Part shown: positions 9,990 through 19,007 of the stretch, piece after piece
How the letters are laid out: every line of letters begins with the position of its first letter
How positions within the stretch are numbered: the first letter of the stretch is position 1
NCBI GenBank assembly: GCA_017644425.1
Contig: JAEPLN010000001.1
Span: 930,001 to 994,000, forward strand
Direction: 5' to 3'
DNA length: 64,000 nucleotides
DNA from: Prochlorococcus marinus CUG1433
GTDB taxonomy: Bacteria > Cyanobacteriota > Cyanobacteriia > PCC-6307 > Cyanobiaceae
Made by a program: the position numbers and the translations under genes
Notes under the pieces: generated by a model
Databases searched by the model: none
What the model was told of the DNA's origin: nothing
The model's input: the letters and a program-made list of their open reading frames with translations, nothing else

Positions 9990-11399
9990 ATGAGGTTGAA
10001 ATTTTTACATTTACATTTACATGGTCTTATACGTTCTAAAAATCTTGAGTTAGGCAGAGATGCAGATACAGGAGGGCAAACACAATACGTTTTTGAGTTA
10101 ATTAAAAGTTTGGCTAATACTGTAGAAGTTGATCAAGTTGATTTAGTTACTCGTTTAATAAAAGACCCTAAAGTAGAAGATGAATATTCTCAAGAAGAAG
10201 AATTTGTAGAACCTGGAGTTAGAATTTTAAGATTCAAATTTGGACCTAATAAATATTTAAGAAAGGAATTGCTTTGGCCTTATTTAGATCATTTAACTGA
10301 AAAGCTGATTTCTTACTATAAAAAAAACAAAAAGCCTAATTTCATTCATGCACATTATGCAGATGCTGGTTATGTAGGAGTTAAACTAAGTAAATCCCTA
10401 AACGTTCCTCTTATTTTTACTGGTCATTCTCTAGGAAGAGAGAAAAAAAGGAAATTGCTTGATACTGGTTTAAAAAATAATCAAATAGAAAAACTTTATT
10501 CTATAAGTAAAAGAATTGAGGCAGAAGAAAAAGCATTGAAATCTGCAGATATCGTCGTTACAAGCACTAAACAGGAGTCAGTGTATCAATATTCCCAATA
10601 TTCTTCTTTTTCACCTCATAAAGCTAAAGTTATTCCGCCTGGTGTTGATCATAATAAATTTCACCATATTCACTCCACAAGCGAGACAGCCGAAATTGAT
10701 AACATGATGAAACCTTTTCTAACGGATTCTTCCAAACCTCCATTTTTGACTATTTCTAGAGCTGTACGAAGAAAAAATATTCCATCTCTGATTGAAGCTT
10801 ATGGAAGATCTGAAAAATTAAAAAGAAAAACTAATTTAATTTTGATTTTGGGTTGTAGAGAGAGTACTTCAAAACTTGATCCTCAACAAAAAGATGTTTT
10901 CAATAATATTTTTGAAACAATTGATAAATATAATTTGTATGGAAAGGTAGCTTATCCAAAAAAACATCTTCCAAGTCAGATTCCTTCTTTATATAGGTGG
11001 GCTGCTAGCAGAGGTGGCGTATTTGTAAATCCAGCTTTAACAGAGCCTTTTGGTTTAACTCTTCTTGAAGCTTCTTCATGTGGATTACCAATAATATCAA
11101 CTAATGATGGTGGACCTAAAGAAATTCGTTCAAAATGTGAAAATGGACTTCTAGTGGATGTTACTGATATTGATGAGTTGAAAAATATTCTTGAAAAAGG
11201 TATATCAAATAATAATCAGTGGAAAATATGGAGCAGAAATGGAATTGAGGGTGTTAACAGACACTTTAGTTGGAACACTCATGTACGTAATTATTTATCA
11301 GTACTTACTGAAGAATTTTCAAGTTCAAGTAGCTATTCTTCATCTGACATTAAACAAAGTTGTTTAAAAGGGACTTCCTCACTTATAAAACCCCATTGA
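9990..11399 (+). CDS. spsA: Sucrose-phosphate synthase, glucosyltransferase domain only
   Basis: Makes sucrose-6-phosphate from a nucleotide-glucose donor and fructose-6-phosphate. Sucrose is a compatible solute and night carbon store in marine picocyanobacteria. The 469 residues form a GT4-type glycosyltransferase: the N-terminal HLHLHG and GRDADTGGQTQYVFEL, the acceptor region FTGHSLGREK, the donor-binding ISRAVRRKN, and the EPFGLTLLEASSCGLP motif. There is no C-terminal HAD phosphatase-like domain as in some cyanobacterial enzymes. After the catalytic domain is a Ser-rich tail (SSSSSYSSS). A strong CGGAGG at 9975-9980 lies nine bases before the ATG. The 3' end overlaps the opposite-strand gene at 11333-11578 by 67 bases. 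Confidence 0.9.
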   Translation: MRLKFLHLHLHGLIRSKNLELGRDADTGGQTQYVFELIKSLANTVEVDQVDLVTRLIKDPKVEDEYSQEEEFVEPGVRILRFKFGPNKYLRKELLWPYLDHLTEKLISYYKKNKKPNFIHAHYADAGYVGVKLSKSLNVPLIFTGHSLGREKKRKLLDTGLKNNQIEKLYSISKRIEAEEKALKSADIVVTSTKQESVYQYSQYSSFSPHKAKVIPPGVDHNKFHHIHSTSETAEIDNMMKPFLTDSSKPPFLTISRAVRRKNIPSLIEAYGRSEKLKRKTNLILILGCRESTSKLDPQQKDVFNNIFETIDKYNLYGKVAYPKKHLPSQIPSLYRWAASRGGVFVNPALTEPFGLTLLEASSCGLPIISTNDGGPKEIRSKCENGLLVDVTDIDELKNILEKGISNNNQWKIWSRNGIEGVNRHFSWNTHVRNYLSVLTEEFSSSSSYSSSDIKQSCLKGTSSLIKPH

Positions 11400-11578
11400 T
11401 CAAAAACCTCAGGATCAGGGTGAAGAATTAGTTGATTATTTTGAGTTTTCTTTAGTTTAAAGCCCTTCTTAGATAGTTTTTTCATTAAGTTAGCTGTTTC
11501 TTCAAATCTTGATGCCATTGCTTCAAGACTTGCACAGTCACTTGTTAACCCATTATCTTTCCATGTAAAAAAATTCAT
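11333..11578 (-). CDS. Small conserved cyanobacterial protein, unknown function
   Basis: An 81-residue cytoplasmic protein with no membrane segment. It starts MNFFTWKDNGLTSDCASLEAM, continues with a charged helix (FEETANLMKKLSKKGFKL), then a beta-like stretch and DPEVFDQWGFISEE. I recall proteins of this pattern (KxSGLTSDCxSLEAMASRFEE) as uncharacterised families in marine Synechococcus and Prochlorococcus, but I cannot name a domain. The sequence has the mixed composition of a real protein, and its ATG frame extends 179 bases outside the neighbouring gene. The stop (TAG at 11335-11333) lies inside the 3' end of the convergent sucrose-phosphate synthase gene. Confidence 0.75.
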   Translation of the reverse strand: MNFFTWKDNGLTSDCASLEAMASRFEETANLMKKLSKKGFKLKKTQNNQLILHPDPEVFDQWGFISEEVPFKQLCLMSDEE

Positions 11579-11588
11579 AACAAATTTT

Positions 11589-12665
11589 TCAAAGATTGAT
11601 TTTTAAAACTATACCTAAAATTACAAGTAAAATGTTGATTTTCCAAAAATTTTCAACTATTTTTTGTTCCTTCATTCCTTTAAGTTCAAAGTGGTGGTGT
11701 AGTGGAGCCATTAAAAATATGCGTTTACCTCTATGAAATAATTTTTTTGTAATTTTAAAAAACCCTACTTGAATCATTACTGATAACGATTCAATAATAA
11801 ATATTCCTGAAAAAATAGATAAGGTAAAAATGCTATTGGTTAATAACGCTATAGAACCCAGAATTGCTCCTATACTTAGAGATCCGGTGTCACCCATAAA
11901 TATTTTTGCAGGATAACTATTGTACTTGAGAAAACCTAGGCATATGCCTGACATCGAAAAACATAAAATGCTAAAAACAAAAAGCTCTTGCTGTTCTTTC
12001 AGTAATATTTCTGTTCCTAATCCATAAAAGACAATCCCACTGCATCCAGTTGCTAATCCATCTAGTCCATCAGTCAAATTTACTGAATTACTCATGCCGA
12101 CAAGTACTAAAAAAGAAACTGGCAATATGAAAATATTCATATTTATTTCCCAGGAGTCAGAAATTGTTATTAATGGACTGATTAAATTTTTTTCGTAGGC
12201 TAACGATATAAAAATTATTGAGATGACACTTTGAAAGATTAATTTCTGTTTTGTTTTTAAACCTGTGTTCTCTTTTTTTTTAATGCTTAAATAATCATCT
12301 AAAAATCCTATAATAAAGAAACCAAAAATAGTAAGTAATAAAAGAATTAATTTTATAGAACCTAAATTGATAGTTATTATTAAAAGCAAAATTAAAAAAG
12401 GGATTATCATAAAAATTCCACCCATTGTTGGAGTATCACTTTTTTTAAAGTGATTAGCTGGGCCTTCATTTCTAATATTTTGAAGTAAATTAAATTTTTT
12501 GATAATCTTTAGACCCTTTTTCGTTGTAAAAATAGAAATAAAGAAGAATAATATGTAAACTCCTATAAAAATAAAATTATTAAAAAAATAGGAGGTTACT
12601 ATTAAAGCAAAAGTATTTAATATAAATAAAGATTTAAAGTTAAACTTTTTAATCTTCCCAATCAT
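11589..12665 (-). CDS. mraY: Phospho-N-acetylmuramoyl-pentapeptide transferase
   Basis: Inner-membrane enzyme that moves phospho-MurNAc-pentapeptide onto undecaprenyl phosphate, making lipid I for peptidoglycan. It has 358 residues with about ten hydrophobic helices. Family marks are KKSDTPTMGG near the N-terminus, the Asp-rich FLDDYLS, NSVNLTDGLDGLATG, the metal-binding FMGDTGSL and the cytoplasmic HHHFELKG loop. The ATG at 12665-12663 overlaps the end of the upstream DUF3134 gene by 17 bases, so the two are probably translated together. Unusually Phe/Ile/Asn-rich, as expected for this low-GC genome. Confidence 0.96.
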   Translation of the reverse strand: MIGKIKKFNFKSLFILNTFALIVTSYFFNNFIFIGVYILFFFISIFTTKKGLKIIKKFNLLQNIRNEGPANHFKKSDTPTMGGIFMIIPFLILLLIITINLGSIKLILLLLTIFGFFIIGFLDDYLSIKKKENTGLKTKQKLIFQSVISIIFISLAYEKNLISPLITISDSWEINMNIFILPVSFLVLVGMSNSVNLTDGLDGLATGCSGIVFYGLGTEILLKEQQELFVFSILCFSMSGICLGFLKYNSYPAKIFMGDTGSLSIGAILGSIALLTNSIFTLSIFSGIFIIESLSVMIQVGFFKITKKLFHRGKRIFLMAPLHHHFELKGMKEQKIVENFWKINILLVILGIVLKINL

Positions 12666-12930
12666 CTTCTAATGAAGGATCTTCTTCAGTTTTATAATCT
12701 TCCTTTTCCCCCATTAACGCTGAAAGTTCTTCTTCTTCTATAGTACTGATCTCTTGGGAATCTCCATCTTTTTCTGCAACGAGTCTGCCTGTATTTTCAA
12801 GCCAAGATAGTAGGTCAGGCTCCTCTCTTAATGGCAACACAGGAGCTGGATCATCTCTGTGGTAGCAAGTTAAAGCTGGGTTAACTTCAGAAATATCGTC
12901 TAATCTAAGTTTTAGTTTGTTTGAATCCAT
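12649..12930 (-). CDS. DUF3134-type cyanobacterial protein
   Basis: A 93-residue acidic soluble protein. The core NPALTCYHRDDPAPVLPL followed by LLSWLENTGRLVA matches what I know of the DUF3134 family, a small protein found across cyanobacteria with no assigned role. The tail is strongly acidic (EEEELSALMGEKED, then SLEDDWED). I took ATG at 12930-12928 (MDSNKLKLR) instead of a longer frame reaching 12975, whose extra residues do not look like this family. The 3' end overlaps mraY by 17 bases. The pairing with mraY does not by itself imply a cell-wall role. Confidence 0.78.
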   Translation of the reverse strand: MDSNKLKLRLDDISEVNPALTCYHRDDPAPVLPLREEPDLLSWLENTGRLVAEKDGDSQEISTIEEEELSALMGEKEDYKTEEDPSLEDDWED

Positions 12931-12983
12931 TATAGATAATGTTCTATATATAAGATAATACATAATGATGCACACTAAAAACT

Positions 12984-13178
12984 TTGTTTGATAAAGGAAA
13001 TTTTAAATACTTTTTTATCTGGCTAATTTCATTGTTGCTGTCTGGATTATTAAAACTTATTGGATATTTGAATCCCAATGTTTTAATAATTAATAACTTT
13101 CTTCTCTTATTATTAGTTTTTGGTCCAGCTCTTTTAGTTACAATAGTATTAGTCTTTAATAAGTTTTCAAAGTCTTAA
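12984..13178 (+). CDS. Small two-helix membrane protein (putative)
   Basis: A frame for 64 residues starting at TTG (12984-12986). It encodes a short charged head (FDKGNFKYF) and two hydrophobic stretches, about 10-28 and 35-57, separated by GYLNPN, with a basic end (NKFSKS). The composition, with Trp, Gly and Pro at turn positions, looks like a genuine small membrane protein and not a shadow, since nothing overlaps it on the other strand. It lies between the divergent DUF3134 gene and argG, 37 bases before argG. No ATG exists in frame upstream, so the start is uncertain. Function unknown. Confidence 0.45.
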   Translation: MFDKGNFKYFFIWLISLLLSGLLKLIGYLNPNVLIINNFLLLLLVFGPALLVTIVLVFNKFSKS

Positions 13179-13215
13179 TTACGTCAAAAAATTTAAATTT
13201 ATGGAGCAAATTTAG

Positions 13216-14430
13216 ATGCAGCAGGTAAAAAAAGTTGTACTAGCTTATTCTGGTGGCGTAGATACGAGCGTTTGTATTCCATATTTAAAGAATGAATATG
13301 GAATTTCAGAAGTAGTTACTTTTGTCGCAGATCTTGGTCAAGGCGAGGATTTAGAACTTATTAGGCAAAAAGCTCTAAATTCTGGTGCATCTCAATCAAT
13401 TGTTGGCAATTTAGTTAAAAGTTTTGTTGAGAGATACGCTTTTCCAGCCATTAGAGCAAACGCATTATATTTAGATAAATATCCTTTATCTACAGCTCTT
13501 GCTAGGCCTTTAATTGCAGAAAATCTTGTAAATATTGCTCGAGAGTTTAGTGCTGATGCAGTGGCTCATGGATGCACTGGTAAAGGGAATGATCAAGTTC
13601 GATTTGATTTAGCAATAAATGCTTTAGGTCCTGATTTAAAAATAATTACTCCTGCAAGGGAATGGAATATGAGTAGGGAAGAGGCAATAGTGTACGGAGA
13701 AAAGTTTGGTATTCCTGCACCAGTATCAAAAAAATCACCATATTCAATAGATGTTAATTTACTTGGTCGGAGTATTGAAGCAGGCATATTAGAAGACCCA
13801 ATGAAAGAAGCACCTGAAGATATTTTTGCAATGACATCATCTATTGAGAATTCACCTGATTCTCCTCAAGAAGTAGAAATTATTTTTAAAAATGGGTTTC
13901 CTGTTGGAATTAATGATGAATCTCTAACCCCTGTAGAGATTATTAAAAAAGCTAATGTTCTGGCAGGTGAGCATGGCTTTGGGAGAATTGATATGATTGA
14001 AGACCGAGTAGTAGGAATTAAAAGTAGAGAGATTTACGAAACACCAGGCCTCTTGCTTTTAATAAAAGCTCACAAAGAATTAGAAAGCATTACATTGAAT
14101 CCAGAAGTTGTCGACTTTAAAGGAATAGTTGAAAAAAAATGGGGTCAACTTGTCTATCAAGGTTTTTGGTTTGGACCTCTTAAAGATAGTTTAGATTCAT
14201 TTATTTCGTCGACTCAAACTGCAGTTAATGGAAGAGTAAAGATTAGACTTCATAAGGGGAACGCAATAGTAATCGGTAGAATGTCTGAAAATAATTCGCT
14301 TTACAGAGAAGATTTGGCAACTTATAGCAAAGACGATGTTTTTAATCATTCTTTAGCGGAGGGTTTTATTTATATGTGGGGTATGTCTAATAAAATATGG
14401 GCTGAATTAAATTCAAAAACAAAAGATTAA
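13216..14430 (+). CDS. argG: Argininosuccinate synthase
   Basis: Joins citrulline and aspartate with ATP to give argininosuccinate in arginine synthesis. The 404-residue length is typical of the type 1 enzyme. The ATP-pyrophosphatase loop [10 protein letters not shown] lies at about 9-18. Other marks are [13 protein letters not shown] (citrulline and aspartate binding, near 117-129), [13 protein letters not shown] and the C-terminal [17 protein letters not shown] start at 13216; an ATG 15 bases upstream runs straight into a stop. Convergent with rpsF, with three bases between them. Confidence 0.98.
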   Translation: MQQVKKVVLAYSGGVDTSVCIPYLKNEYGISEVVTFVADLGQGEDLELIRQKALNSGASQSIVGNLVKSFVERYAFPAIRANALYLDKYPLSTALARPLIAENLVNIAREFSADAVAHGCTGKGNDQVRFDLAINALGPDLKIITPAREWNMSREEAIVYGEKFGIPAPVSKKSPYSIDVNLLGRSIEAGILEDPMKEAPEDIFAMTSSIENSPDSPQEVEIIFKNGFPVGINDESLTPVEIIKKANVLAGEHGFGRIDMIEDRVVGIKSREIYETPGLLLLIKAHKELESITLNPEVVDFKGIVEKKWGQLVYQGFWFGPLKDSLDSFISSTQTAVNGRVKIRLHKGNAIVIGRMSENNSLYREDLATYSKDDVFNHSLAEGFIYMWGMSNKIWAELNSKTKD

Positions 14431-14433
14431 CAT

Positions 14434-14895
14434 TTAAGATTCTGCATTTTCTTTAGTTTCATTATCATCTTTTCCCGAAGTTGAAGTATCTGCGCTTACT
14501 ACTGGTTTTTCTTCCTTAGATTCAACTTTAGATTCTGGATTTTCTTTATCATCTACTTTAGTTGAATTCTTCGTAGAAGGTCTCGGAGTTGGCAAGGGCC
14601 CTTCTTGTTTAACGGTCATGTATCTAATAACATCTTCACTTAGTCTCATTGCTTTTTCGATTTTGAAAATATGTTGTCCATCTCCTTGATGACTTAGTTG
14701 GACGTAAATACCTTCTCTATGTTTTGCTATTTGATAGGCTAATCTTCTTTTACCCCTCATTTGACTATCGAGGATGGTACCGCCAAATTCTTCTAAAAGC
14801 TTATTATATTTATCAATGTGGTTAGTTACTTCATCTTCCGCAATATCTGGGCGGAGGATATACATAGTTTCGTAATAGGATTGTTGATCGTTCAT
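14434..14895 (-). CDS. rpsF: 30S ribosomal protein S6 with charged C-terminal tail
   Basis: Binds 16S rRNA with S18 in the small-subunit platform. Residues 1-100 form the S6 fold ([48 protein letters not shown]). About 50 further residues form a low-complexity tail rich in Lys, Glu, Ser, Thr and Asp, so the protein is longer (153 residues) than the compact form in many bacteria. I chose the ATG at 14895-14893 (MNDQQSYYE); an in-frame TTG four codons upstream is possible. Neither has a clear Shine-Dalgarno sequence. The upstream gap contains a 12-base palindrome. Confidence 0.93.
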   Translation of the reverse strand: MNDQQSYYETMYILRPDIAEDEVTNHIDKYNKLLEEFGGTILDSQMRGKRRLAYQIAKHREGIYVQLSHQGDGQHIFKIEKAMRLSEDVIRYMTVKQEGPLPTPRPSTKNSTKVDDKENPESKVESKEEKPVVSADTSTSGKDDNETKENAES

Positions 14896-14959
14896 AGTTT
14901 CAGACAAGGTCTTTGGCTCATATAGTTGATGTTATGAGCGTCTGTTCATCTTTAACGAT

Positions 14960-14971
14960 ACATCATGATGT
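14960..14971. promoter_or_regulatory. 12-base perfect palindrome upstream of rpsF
   Basis: ACATCATGATGT is fully self-complementary and sits in the 102-base gap between rpsF (start 14895) and the end of aroE (14998). Position fits an operator or protein-binding site for the minus-strand rpsF transcript, but a single palindrome of this size can arise by chance. No known regulator motif is recognised. Confidence 0.2.
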
Positions 14972-14997
14972 GCAGTTCTTTGAAAATTAGCATTGTT

Positions 14998-15858
14998 TTA
15001 AAGATGATTTTTGAGTGCATCATTCATAATATGAAAAGGTACTTCTAAACCATTTGTCCAAAATGATAATGATTTCATTCCCTGAGCAACAAGCATTTGC
15101 AAACCATCGATAGTCATGCATCCTTTATTAGCGCTGAATTTTAATAGATGAGTCGGAGCAGGGTTATATATTAAATCATAAACAATAGTTTTTGAGTTAA
15201 GAGATCTCCAAAAATAATCTCCATATGGCAATAAATTCATTTCATTTTTGGCTGTTTTCATTCCTACTGGTGTCGTATTTACAACTAAATCTGCTTCTTC
15301 AATTAAATTTTGAGCTTGATTATCGTTACTTAAGAAACTCTCAAGTTCAATTTGATTTTCAAAGTTTTTTATGAATTCATCTAGAGATGATTTGTTACGT
15401 CCTATTACTGAAATTTTTGAAAAATTTAAATTTATTAAACCTTGAATAACAGATTTTGCTGAACCCCCGGAGCCAAGAACTATTGATTTTTTTTTTGCTA
15501 AGTTCAAATTTTTTAATGGATAAATAAATCCTTCTAAATCAGTATTAGTTGCGCTCCATTCATTTTCAGAATTTAATTTCAGGGTATTAATGGCTTTCAG
15601 TTTGCTTGCAATAGGCGAAATTTCACTACATAGATTAAATACTTTTTCTTTATGGGGAATTGTAATATTTAAACCTTTGCAATTAATTTTTTTCAAAGAA
15701 TGCAGAACCAATTCTAGATCTTCATCTTTGCAAGGTATAGCAATATAAATTAAATCTAGGCCTAAATATTGGAATGCAGCATTTTGCATAATCGGTGACA
15801 AGGAATGGCTTACTGGATTGCCGATTAATGCTATAAAAGATGTCTTACTTGAAATCAT
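14998..15858 (-). CDS. aroE: Shikimate dehydrogenase
   Basis: NADPH-dependent reduction of 3-dehydroshikimate to shikimate, on the way to chorismate. The 286 residues show the substrate motif GNPVSHSLSP (13-22), NITIPHKE with the catalytic Lys, the nucleotide loop LGSGGSAKSV, NTTPVGM, and the C-terminal DGLQMLVAQG. The NADP-binding patch SVIGRNKSS is also visible. ATG at 15858-15856. It is divergent from dnaK across 115 bases. Other chorismate-linked genes in the window are DAHP synthase, pabB/pabC and the chorismate lyase. Confidence 0.97.
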   Translation of the reverse strand: MISSKTSFIALIGNPVSHSLSPIMQNAAFQYLGLDLIYIAIPCKDEDLELVLHSLKKINCKGLNITIPHKEKVFNLCSEISPIASKLKAINTLKLNSENEWSATNTDLEGFIYPLKNLNLAKKKSIVLGSGGSAKSVIQGLINLNFSKISVIGRNKSSLDEFIKNFENQIELESFLSNDNQAQNLIEEADLVVNTTPVGMKTAKNEMNLLPYGDYFWRSLNSKTIVYDLIYNPAPTHLLKFSANKGCMTIDGLQMLVAQGMKSLSFWTNGLEVPFHIMNDALKNHL

Positions 15859-15973
15859 GTGTAGTATTTTTCTTTAAAATAATGATCTGTTCGGGAACCA
15901 CACCCCATTTTTGAGTAACAATAATGACGTCAATGACCGATTATGGAGAATAACAAATACAAATAGTATACCC

Positions 15974-17881
15974 ATGGGTAAGGTTGTAGGAATCGATTTA
16001 GGAACAACTAATAGTTGTGTTGCTGTAATGGAAGGTGGTAAACCTACTGTAATAGCAAATGCTGAGGGTTTCAGAACTACTCCATCAGTTGTTGCATATA
16101 CAAAAAATCAAGATCAGCTTGTTGGACAAATAGCTAAAAGACAGGCTGTAATGAACCCTGAAAATACTTTTTATTCAGCAAAACGATTTGTTGGAAGAAG
16201 AGTTGATGAAGTTAATGAAGAATCTAAAGAAGTTAGTTATTCTGTTGAAAAATCTGGTTCTAGTGTAAAGTTAAAATGCCCTATTTTGGATAAGCAGTTT
16301 TCTCCTGAAGAGGTGAGTTCTCAAGTTTTAAGAAAGTTAGCAGATGATGCAGGTAAATACCTTGGTGAAAAAGTTACACAAGCTGTAATTACAGTTCCAG
16401 CTTATTTTAATGATTCACAAAGACAGGCTACTAAAGATGCCGGAAAGATTGCAGGTTTAGAAGTCCTCAGAATTGTTAATGAGCCAACCGCTGCGGCCCT
16501 AGCATATGGTTTGGATAAAGAGAATGAAAAAATTCTTGTTTTTGATTTAGGGGGAGGAACATTTGATGTCTCAGTTATTGAAGCAGGTGACGGAGTAACA
16601 GAAGTTCTATCTACGTCAGGAGATACACATTTAGGTGGTGATGATTTTGATAGATGCATTGTAGATCACTTAGCTAATACTTTTAAATCAAATGAGGGAA
16701 TTGATCTCAGACAAGATAAGCAAGCTTTGCAAAGATTGACTGAAGCTGCAGAAAAAGCAAAGATAGAGCTTTCAAATGCTACGCAAAGTGAGATAAATTT
16801 ACCTTTTATTACAGCTACGCCTGAAGGACCAAAACACTTAGATTTGAACCTTACTAGAGTAAAGTTCGAGGAACTAGCAGCTTCTTTAATTGATAGGTGT
16901 AAGACCCCAGTTGAGAGAGCTATAAGCGATGCAAAAATTTCTACTAGTGAAATTGATGAAGTTGTTATGGTCGGAGGCTCATCTAGAATACCTGCCGTTC
17001 TAGATTTAGTTAAAAAAATAATTGGTAAAGATCCAAACCAAACCGTTAATCCCGATGAGGTAGTAGCTGTTGGAGCTGCAATTCAGGGAGGAGTTTTAGC
17101 AGGAGAGGTTAAAGATATATTGTTGCTTGATGTTACTCCACTTTCTCTAGGTGTAGAGACTCTAGGCGGAGTAATGACAAAAATGATAAATCGAAATACT
17201 ACCGTACCTACAAAGAAATCTGAAACATATTCAACTGCTGTAGACGGTCAAACAAATGTTGAAATACACGTTTTACAGGGTGAAAGAGAAATGGCCTCTG
17301 ATAACAAAAGCTTAGGAACCTTTAGATTGGATGGAATACCCTCAGCACCAAGGGGAGTTCCGCAAATTGAAGTTACATTTGATATCGATGCAAATGGAAT
17401 TCTTAGTGTTACTGCTAAAGATAAAGGAAGTGGTAAAGAGCAAAGTATTTCTATCACTGGTGCTTCTACTTTATCTGATAATGAAGTAGAAAAAATGGTA
17501 AAAGATGCAGAATCAAATGCATCTGCAGATAAGGAAAAAAGAGAAAAAATTGATTTAAAAAATCAAGCTGAAACACTTGTCTACCAGACAGAAAAGCAAC
17601 TTGGTGAGTTAGGAGACAAAATTGATGCTGCAGCAAAGTCTAAAGTTGAAGAAAAAAGTAATGCTTTAAAAGAAGCAACTTCAAAAGAAGATTATGAATC
17701 AATGAAAAAACTTCTTGAAGAACTCCAGCAAGAACTTTATGCAGTTGGCTCATCTGTTTATCAGCAACCAGGCAATCAGCCACCATCACCTGGCGCAGCT
17801 GGTGGTCCTGATCAGAGTGATTCAAATGAAAAAGGTGGAGATGATGTAATTGATGCAGACTTCACTGAAACAAAAGATTAG
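15974..17881 (+). CDS. dnaK: Chaperone protein DnaK (Hsp70)
   Basis: ATP-driven folding chaperone. From the ATG at 15974 ([14 protein letters not shown]) it has 635 residues. The frame is open for 63 more bases upstream from a TTG, but those residues are unlike the Hsp70 start, so I exclude them. Marks are [39 protein letters not shown] and the linker [13 protein letters not shown] before the substrate domain. The end has a Gly/Pro/Gln-rich linker and [13 protein letters not shown]. Cyanobacteria have several dnaK genes. No CIRCE-type operator is visible upstream. The stop overlaps the convergent oxidase gene by four bases. Confidence 0.97.
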   Translation: MGKVVGIDLGTTNSCVAVMEGGKPTVIANAEGFRTTPSVVAYTKNQDQLVGQIAKRQAVMNPENTFYSAKRFVGRRVDEVNEESKEVSYSVEKSGSSVKLKCPILDKQFSPEEVSSQVLRKLADDAGKYLGEKVTQAVITVPAYFNDSQRQATKDAGKIAGLEVLRIVNEPTAAALAYGLDKENEKILVFDLGGGTFDVSVIEAGDGVTEVLSTSGDTHLGGDDFDRCIVDHLANTFKSNEGIDLRQDKQALQRLTEAAEKAKIELSNATQSEINLPFITATPEGPKHLDLNLTRVKFEELAASLIDRCKTPVERAISDAKISTSEIDEVVMVGGSSRIPAVLDLVKKIIGKDPNQTVNPDEVVAVGAAIQGGVLAGEVKDILLLDVTPLSLGVETLGGVMTKMINRNTTVPTKKSETYSTAVDGQTNVEIHVLQGEREMASDNKSLGTFRLDGIPSAPRGVPQIEVTFDIDANGILSVTAKDKGSGKEQSISITGASTLSDNEVEKMVKDAESNASADKEKREKIDLKNQAETLVYQTEKQLGELGDKIDAAAKSKVEEKSNALKEATSKEDYESMKKLLEELQQELYAVGSSVYQQPGNQPPSPGAAGGPDQSDSNEKGGDDVIDADFTETKD

Positions 17882-18960
17882 TAAAGGTAATTTTTAATTT
17901 CATTAGCAACCCATTTAGAACAAGCGGGAGCCAGTAAAATCCCATTTTTATAAAAACCTGTACAGATAATTAGTCCATCTTCAAGATTTTTCATTATTGG
18001 TGAAGGCTCACCATCTGGTCTTGACCTAATTCCGTACCACTTTTTACAAATTTTTCCTTTCTCCAGCCAAGTTGGTTTTTTATCTAGAAAATTTGTGAGT
18101 TTTTCGAATGTATTTTTTTCTGGCTTAGTACTATGTTCGTCAGTTGATCCAATAATTAGCTTATTTTTTGATTTTGGAATTATATTTTTACCATTTATAT
18201 TGAATTGTTTTGGCAGCGAAAACAAATCAACTTCTTCATCATTAATCTCAATTTCCATAGCTTGGCCTAAAACAGGCTTTAATTTGATGTTGTGAGATCT
18301 GCTATCTATTAAATCAATCGCTTTTAGTGAATTACACAAAATAACCATGTCAGATTTGATATTTTCATTATTTCTTGTTGTAGAAATCCATTGATTGTCT
18401 GATTTTCTTATTTTTATTATTTCTTCTTGTAAATAATTTACTTTTTTATGTTTTAGATATTTATCTAATGTTTGTAGTAACGATAAAGCATTTATTTTTC
18501 CATCTTTGAAGGAGATCATTCCTTTTATATTGTTTGTTTGGAAGGTTTTATTTATATTCTTGATTAATATTGAGTCTCTTTCTAAAATTAGTAACGTTGG
18601 ATCATTATTTTCATAAACAAATTTCTCTAATTTTTTAAACTTTTCTTCATTAGTAGTTAGTTGGATTAATGGTTTTTCGATATTTAATTCATAATTAAAT
18701 TTTTGTAGGAACGTAATCCATTGTGGCCATAATTCAATGCTTTGTTTCCTGAGATCCCAGCTTCTACCCCTTCTTTTTTGATACATATTACCCATTAGCA
18801 AGCCTAAAGCTGCATTGCTACTATTTTGGAGTTGAGTTGGATCTATTATCGTTACTTGGAAACCTAATTCTGATAATTCTAAGGCGTTAAATTTTCCAAT
18901 AATCCCTGAGCCAATAATAACTATGTTTGCTTTTTGAAAATTTTCTTTTAAGCTTTTCAT
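17878..18960 (-). CDS. FAD-dependent amino acid oxidase, ThiO-like
   Basis: A 360-residue flavoprotein of the D-amino-acid oxidase (DAO) family. The Rossmann dinucleotide loop [17 protein letters not shown] is at about 13-29, with an acidic end of the second strand (VTIIDP). Near the C-terminus are the typical [16 protein letters not shown] and the flavin-contact [18 protein letters not shown]. The closest known role is glycine oxidase ThiO, which supplies dehydroglycine for the thiazole of thiamine; thiG lies in the same window but 44 kb away. Another DAO-family substrate is possible. Overlaps the dnaK stop by four bases tail to tail. Confidence 0.82.
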   Translation of the reverse strand: MKSLKENFQKANIVIIGSGIIGKFNALELSELGFQVTIIDPTQLQNSSNAALGLLMGNMYQKRRGRSWDLRKQSIELWPQWITFLQKFNYELNIEKPLIQLTTNEEKFKKLEKFVYENNDPTLLILERDSILIKNINKTFQTNNIKGMISFKDGKINALSLLQTLDKYLKHKKVNYLQEEIIKIRKSDNQWISTTRNNENIKSDMVILCNSLKAIDLIDSRSHNIKLKPVLGQAMEIEINDEEVDLFSLPKQFNINGKNIIPKSKNKLIIGSTDEHSTKPEKNTFEKLTNFLDKKPTWLEKGKICKKWYGIRSRPDGEPSPIMKNLEDGLIICTGFYKNGILLAPACSKWVANEIKNYLY

Positions 18961-19007
18961 TGATATATTAGATATACTTGCTTATTTGACTTAATATTTA
19001 AAGATTT

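Noticed and set aside
15911-15973. N-terminal extension of dnaK from an upstream TTG
   Set aside because: The extra 21 residues do not resemble Hsp70 and the canonical [10 protein letters not shown] start follows at 15974.
15859-15973. CIRCE-type heat-shock operator before dnaK
   Set aside because: The expected TTAGCACTC-N9-GAGTGCTAA inverted repeat is not present.
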